From Desulfomicrobiaceae bacterium (GTDB taxonomy: Bacteria > Desulfobacterota > Desulfovibrionia > Desulfovibrionales > Desulfomicrobiaceae): DNA of 8,657 nt. Made by a program: the position numbers and the translations under genes. Where the stretch lies: contig DPEO01000111.1 in assembly GCA_003530935.1 (NCBI GenBank), positions 1-8,657 on the forward strand, written 5' to 3'. The notes under the pieces were generated by a model. That model saw only the letters and a program-made list of their open reading frames with translations, was not told where the DNA came from and did no database searches. Shown one piece after another: positions 6,543-8,657 of this stretch; position 1 is the stretch's first letter; each line of letters begins with the position of its first letter.

Positions 6543-7225
6543 GCTCGGACGTGGTGGCGCGTTGGCGGGCGACCATGGATGCGGTGCACGAGGCCGCGGT
6601 GCGTTCCGGTCGGGAGCCTTCTGCCGTGCGCGTGGTGGCGGTATCCAAACGGCATCCGGCCACGGCCATCGCTGCGGTGCACGCCGCAGGTCAGGTGATC
6701 TTTGGCGAAAACTACGTCCAGGAAGCACGGGCCAAGATGCGTGAGCTGCCTGCCACCATTGAATGGCATTTGGTGGGACATGTGCAGACCAACAAGGTCC
6801 GCCAGGTGGTGGGCAGTTTCGCTTTGCTCCATGGCGTGGATTCCGTGCATTTGGCGCATGCTTTGCAGGAAAGAGCGCAGCGGCAGAAGGTGATCCAGCC
6901 GGTGCTCATGCAGGTCAACCTGGGGCGGGAGCGCCAGAAAAGCGGGGTGCTGGAGGAAGACCTCCCGGAATTGGCAGAGACGCTGATTGCCGCCCCGAAT
7001 CTTGCCTGGCAGGGTCTGATGTTGCTTCCTCCGGTCTTTGACGACCCTGAGGCTGCGCGCCCCTTCTTCGCCGCCCTGCGGGACCTGCGGGACCGATTGG
7101 AGCAGCAATATGGCGTGCGGCTTCCCGAGCTCTCCATGGGCATGACCGGAGACTTCGGGGCCGCCATTGCCGAGGGCGCTACCTTGGTTCGCATTGGGAC
7201 ACGGATTTTCGGAGAACGCGCATAG
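6539..7225 (+). CDS. yggS: YggS/PLPBP family pyridoxal phosphate homeostasis protein
   Basis: This 228-residue protein belongs to the PROSC/YggS family, single-domain TIM-barrel proteins that bind pyridoxal 5'-phosphate and influence vitamin B6 and amino-acid balance without a known enzyme reaction. The PLP lysine is K37 in VAVSKRHP (33-40). Other family motifs are FGENYVQE (55-62), WHLVGHVQTNK (76-86), LMLLPP (160-165) and SMGMTGDFGAAI (199-210), with RIGTRIFGER (218-227) at the C-terminus. The common SMGMS is SMGMT here, a mild change near the phosphate-binding loop. The ribosome site GGAG (6528-6531) lies inside the end of era, and the ATG overlaps the era stop. The TAG stop abuts the motA ATG with no spacer, so it is sandwiched in one operon. 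Confidence 0.94.
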   Translation: MSSDVVARWRATMDAVHEAAVRSGREPSAVRVVAVSKRHPATAIAAVHAAGQVIFGENYVQEARAKMRELPATIEWHLVGHVQTNKVRQVVGSFALLHGVDSVHLAHALQERAQRQKVIQPVLMQVNLGRERQKSGVLEEDLPELAETLIAAPNLAWQGLMLLPPVFDDPEAARPFFAALRDLRDRLEQQYGVRLPELSMGMTGDFGAAIAEGATLVRIGTRIFGERA

Positions 7226-7981
7226 ATGGATATCGCTACCATTGTTGGAATCTTCGTGGCCTTTGGCTTGGTCATCGCGGCCATTGCCAAGGACATCATG
7301 GTGTTCGTGGATATTCCGTCGGTGCTTATTGTCTTTGGCGGCACCATTGGGGCGGTGCTCATCTGCTATCCATTGAACCAGGTCTTGGGGGTCGTGGGAG
7401 TCATCAAAAAAACGTTTCTCTTCAAGCTGGATTCACCTGCGGACATCATCGCCCGTTTTATGGATTATGCCAACAAGGCGCGTCGGGAAGGCATCTTGTC
7501 TTTGGAGCCGCTGCTCAAAGACATTCAAGACGATTTTCTGCGCAAGGGATTGCAGCTCACCGTGGACGGCATGGAGCCTCAGGCCATCCAAGAGATATTG
7601 GAGACCGAGATCGCCTATTTGGAGGAGCGGCACCAGACCGGGGCGGACATCCTGGCGACATTTGGCACCTATGCCCCGGCGCTCGGGATGATCGGCACGG
7701 TTATCGGTTTGGTGCTCATGCTCAAAACCATGAACGATCCGAGTTCCATCGGCCCGTCCATGGCCGTGGCGCTCATCACCACCTTCTACGGCGCGGTGCT
7801 CGCCAACCTCGTGTTCAACCCCATGGCGGCCAAGCTCAAAAACCGCAGCAAGGAAGAGGTCTTGGTCCGGGGCATGATCTTGGAAGGCATCTTGTGTATT
7901 TCCAAAGGGGAAAACCCACGCATCATCGAAGAGAAACTCAATAGCTATCTGCCGCCCAAACAGCGTAAGACGCAAGGGTAG
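7226..7981 (+). CDS. motA: Flagellar motor stator protein MotA (PomA-like)
   Basis: MotA is an inner-membrane protein that with MotB forms the ion-conducting stator driving flagellar rotation. The 251-residue protein has four predicted membrane segments, about 2-21, 31-49, 150-168 and 178-198. The cytoplasmic loop between the second and third includes KARREG (84-89), the charged region expected to act on FliG. Conserved prolines P151 (YAPALGMIG) and P199 (VFNP) are present. Threonines at T158, T185 and T186 fall at the same numbers as in sodium-type Vibrio PomA, while T148 replaces the Asp found there. The whole sequence reads closer to PomA than to E. coli MotA. The ATG directly follows the yggS TAG; its best ribosome site, GGAG (7211-7214), is rather far at 11 bases, so coupling to yggS translation is likely. 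Confidence 0.95.
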   Translation: MDIATIVGIFVAFGLVIAAIAKDIMVFVDIPSVLIVFGGTIGAVLICYPLNQVLGVVGVIKKTFLFKLDSPADIIARFMDYANKARREGILSLEPLLKDIQDDFLRKGLQLTVDGMEPQAIQEILETEIAYLEERHQTGADILATFGTYAPALGMIGTVIGLVLMLKTMNDPSSIGPSMAVALITTFYGAVLANLVFNPMAAKLKNRSKEEVLVRGMILEGILCISKGENPRIIEEKLNSYLPPKQRKTQG

Positions 7982-7983
7982 TT

Positions 7984-8657
7984 ATGGCGAAGCGGGAGAA
8001 AAAAGACAGCGGCGGAGGGGACGGCGGAGTGCCGGCGTGGATGGTCACGTTTTCGGACCTCATGACCCTGCTTTTGACCTTTTTTGTGCTCCTCCTTTCC
8101 ATGGCCTCCATGATGGACGAGCGCCGCATCAAGGAAGCCTTGGGTTCGGTGTTTGGTTCGTTTGGTTTTGGTACTGCAGGGTATAATCCGCTGACCACAA
8201 GCCCGCGGCCCGACGCCTTCGAGCCTGGGCCCATCAATGATGTGCGTGATCTGGAGCCCATCAAGCCGTTGCTCTGGGAAGATCCGTCGTGGGACCTGCG
8301 CTTTGAGTCCAATCGTTTTATCCAACGGCTTGGCATTGGCGCCGACACCTTGTTTGCCCCGGGTTCCGCAGAGATTTCTCCTCAAGGCCAAAGGCTTTTG
8401 CGGCGGATTGCCCCGGTGCTGCGGACCGCGGAATATCCCTTTCTGGTTGCGGGATACACGGGGCTGCCCCGGGACGAGGAAGGAGACGCCTACCGGATAC
8501 GTGAAGACGCCATGGACGGTTCGTGGGCGCTGTCCCTGCGGCGCGCTCAGGCAGTGGCGGAGTTTTTGGCCCAGGAAGGGGTGCCGGTCACCAAGATGCG
8601 GGTGGAAGGTTTTGGCCGGTTTCGGCCCCGCACTACCAACGAGACCCCTGAAGGCCG
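7984..8657 (+). CDS. motB: Flagellar motor stator protein MotB, 3' end missing
   Basis: The frame opens with ATG at 7984, 2 bases after the motA stop, with AAGGG (7974-7978) as ribosome site, and stays open to the window edge (224 complete codons). After a short charged cytoplasmic tail, PAWMVTFSDLMTLLLTFFVL (17-36) forms the single membrane helix, with D25 the ion-binding aspartate equivalent to PomB D24 and E. coli MotB D32. A plug/linker region spans about 42-118. An OmpA-like peptidoglycan-binding domain follows, with LFAPGSAEISPQG (123-135), LSLRRAQAVAEFL (183-195) and VEGFGRFRPRTTNETPEG (207-224). The usual GHTD motif is GYTG (157-160), and a longer, charged loop (about 161-180) separates it from LSLRRA. 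The missing residues would be the end of the OmpA-like domain. Confidence 0.95.
   Translation, partial: MAKREKKDSGGGDGGVPAWMVTFSDLMTLLLTFFVLLLSMASMMDERRIKEALGSVFGSFGFGTAGYNPLTTSPRPDAFEPGPINDVRDLEPIKPLLWEDPSWDLRFESNRFIQRLGIGADTLFAPGSAEISPQGQRLLRRIAPVLRTAEYPFLVAGYTGLPRDEEGDAYRIREDAMDGSWALSLRRAQAVAEFLAQEGVPVTKMRVEGFGRFRPRTTNETPEG

Noticed and set aside
1..8657. Search for tRNA or rRNA genes, CRISPR repeats, insertion sequences, attachment sites, defence or phage genes
   Set aside because: Nothing of these kinds was recognised. Nearly all of the window is covered by conserved housekeeping and motility genes with consistent GC-rich codon use.

Overview
This window reads as a stretch of housekeeping and motility genes from a Gram-negative, flagellated, GC-rich bacterium. 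The closest overall resemblance I recognise is to the Desulfovibrionales (Desulfovibrio-like sulfate reducers). That placement is an inference from the DUF3568-type lipoprotein, the stand-alone DUF2156 protein and the general style of the proteins; no rRNA or other firm taxonomic marker is present.

Layout from left to right. (1) Bases 1-174 (+) hold the 3' end of lipA, lipoyl synthase. (2) A minus-strand pair follows, recJ (558-2276) and then a small DUF3568-like lipoprotein gene (171-548). The lipoprotein stop codon overlaps the lipA stop, so the two transcripts converge with no spacer. (3) An AT-rich 112-bp divergent region (2277-2388) separates recJ from a plus-strand DUF2156 gene (2389-3261). 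It contains overlapping candidate promoters for both directions. (4) A GC-rich hairpin with a T-rich tail (about 3292-3327) lies where the DUF2156 gene and the minus-strand topA (3303-5540) converge, and it contains the topA stop codon. (5) An 84-bp divergent region (5541-5624) precedes a tightly packed plus-strand cluster: era (5625-6542), yggS (6539-7225), motA (7226-7981) and motB (7984 to the window edge, incomplete). Gene junctions in this cluster are a 4-base overlap, 0 bases and 2 bases, which strongly suggests one operon and translational coupling.

How the genes relate. RecJ (single-strand exonuclease) and TopA (topoisomerase I) act in DNA maintenance. LipA makes the lipoyl cofactor. 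Era is a GTPase for 30S ribosome assembly and YggS handles pyridoxal phosphate. MotA and MotB form the flagellar stator; several channel-lining residues resemble the sodium-type PomA/PomB more than the proton-type E. coli proteins.

No tRNA, rRNA, CRISPR array, insertion sequence, prophage gene or attachment site was seen. No stretch longer than about 115 bases lacks a gene. I do not see a clearly new biological system here. The points most worth checking are the altered peptidoglycan-binding motif in MotB, the sodium-type stator signature, the era-yggS-motAB linkage, the free-standing DUF2156 protein and the two compact divergent promoter regions.
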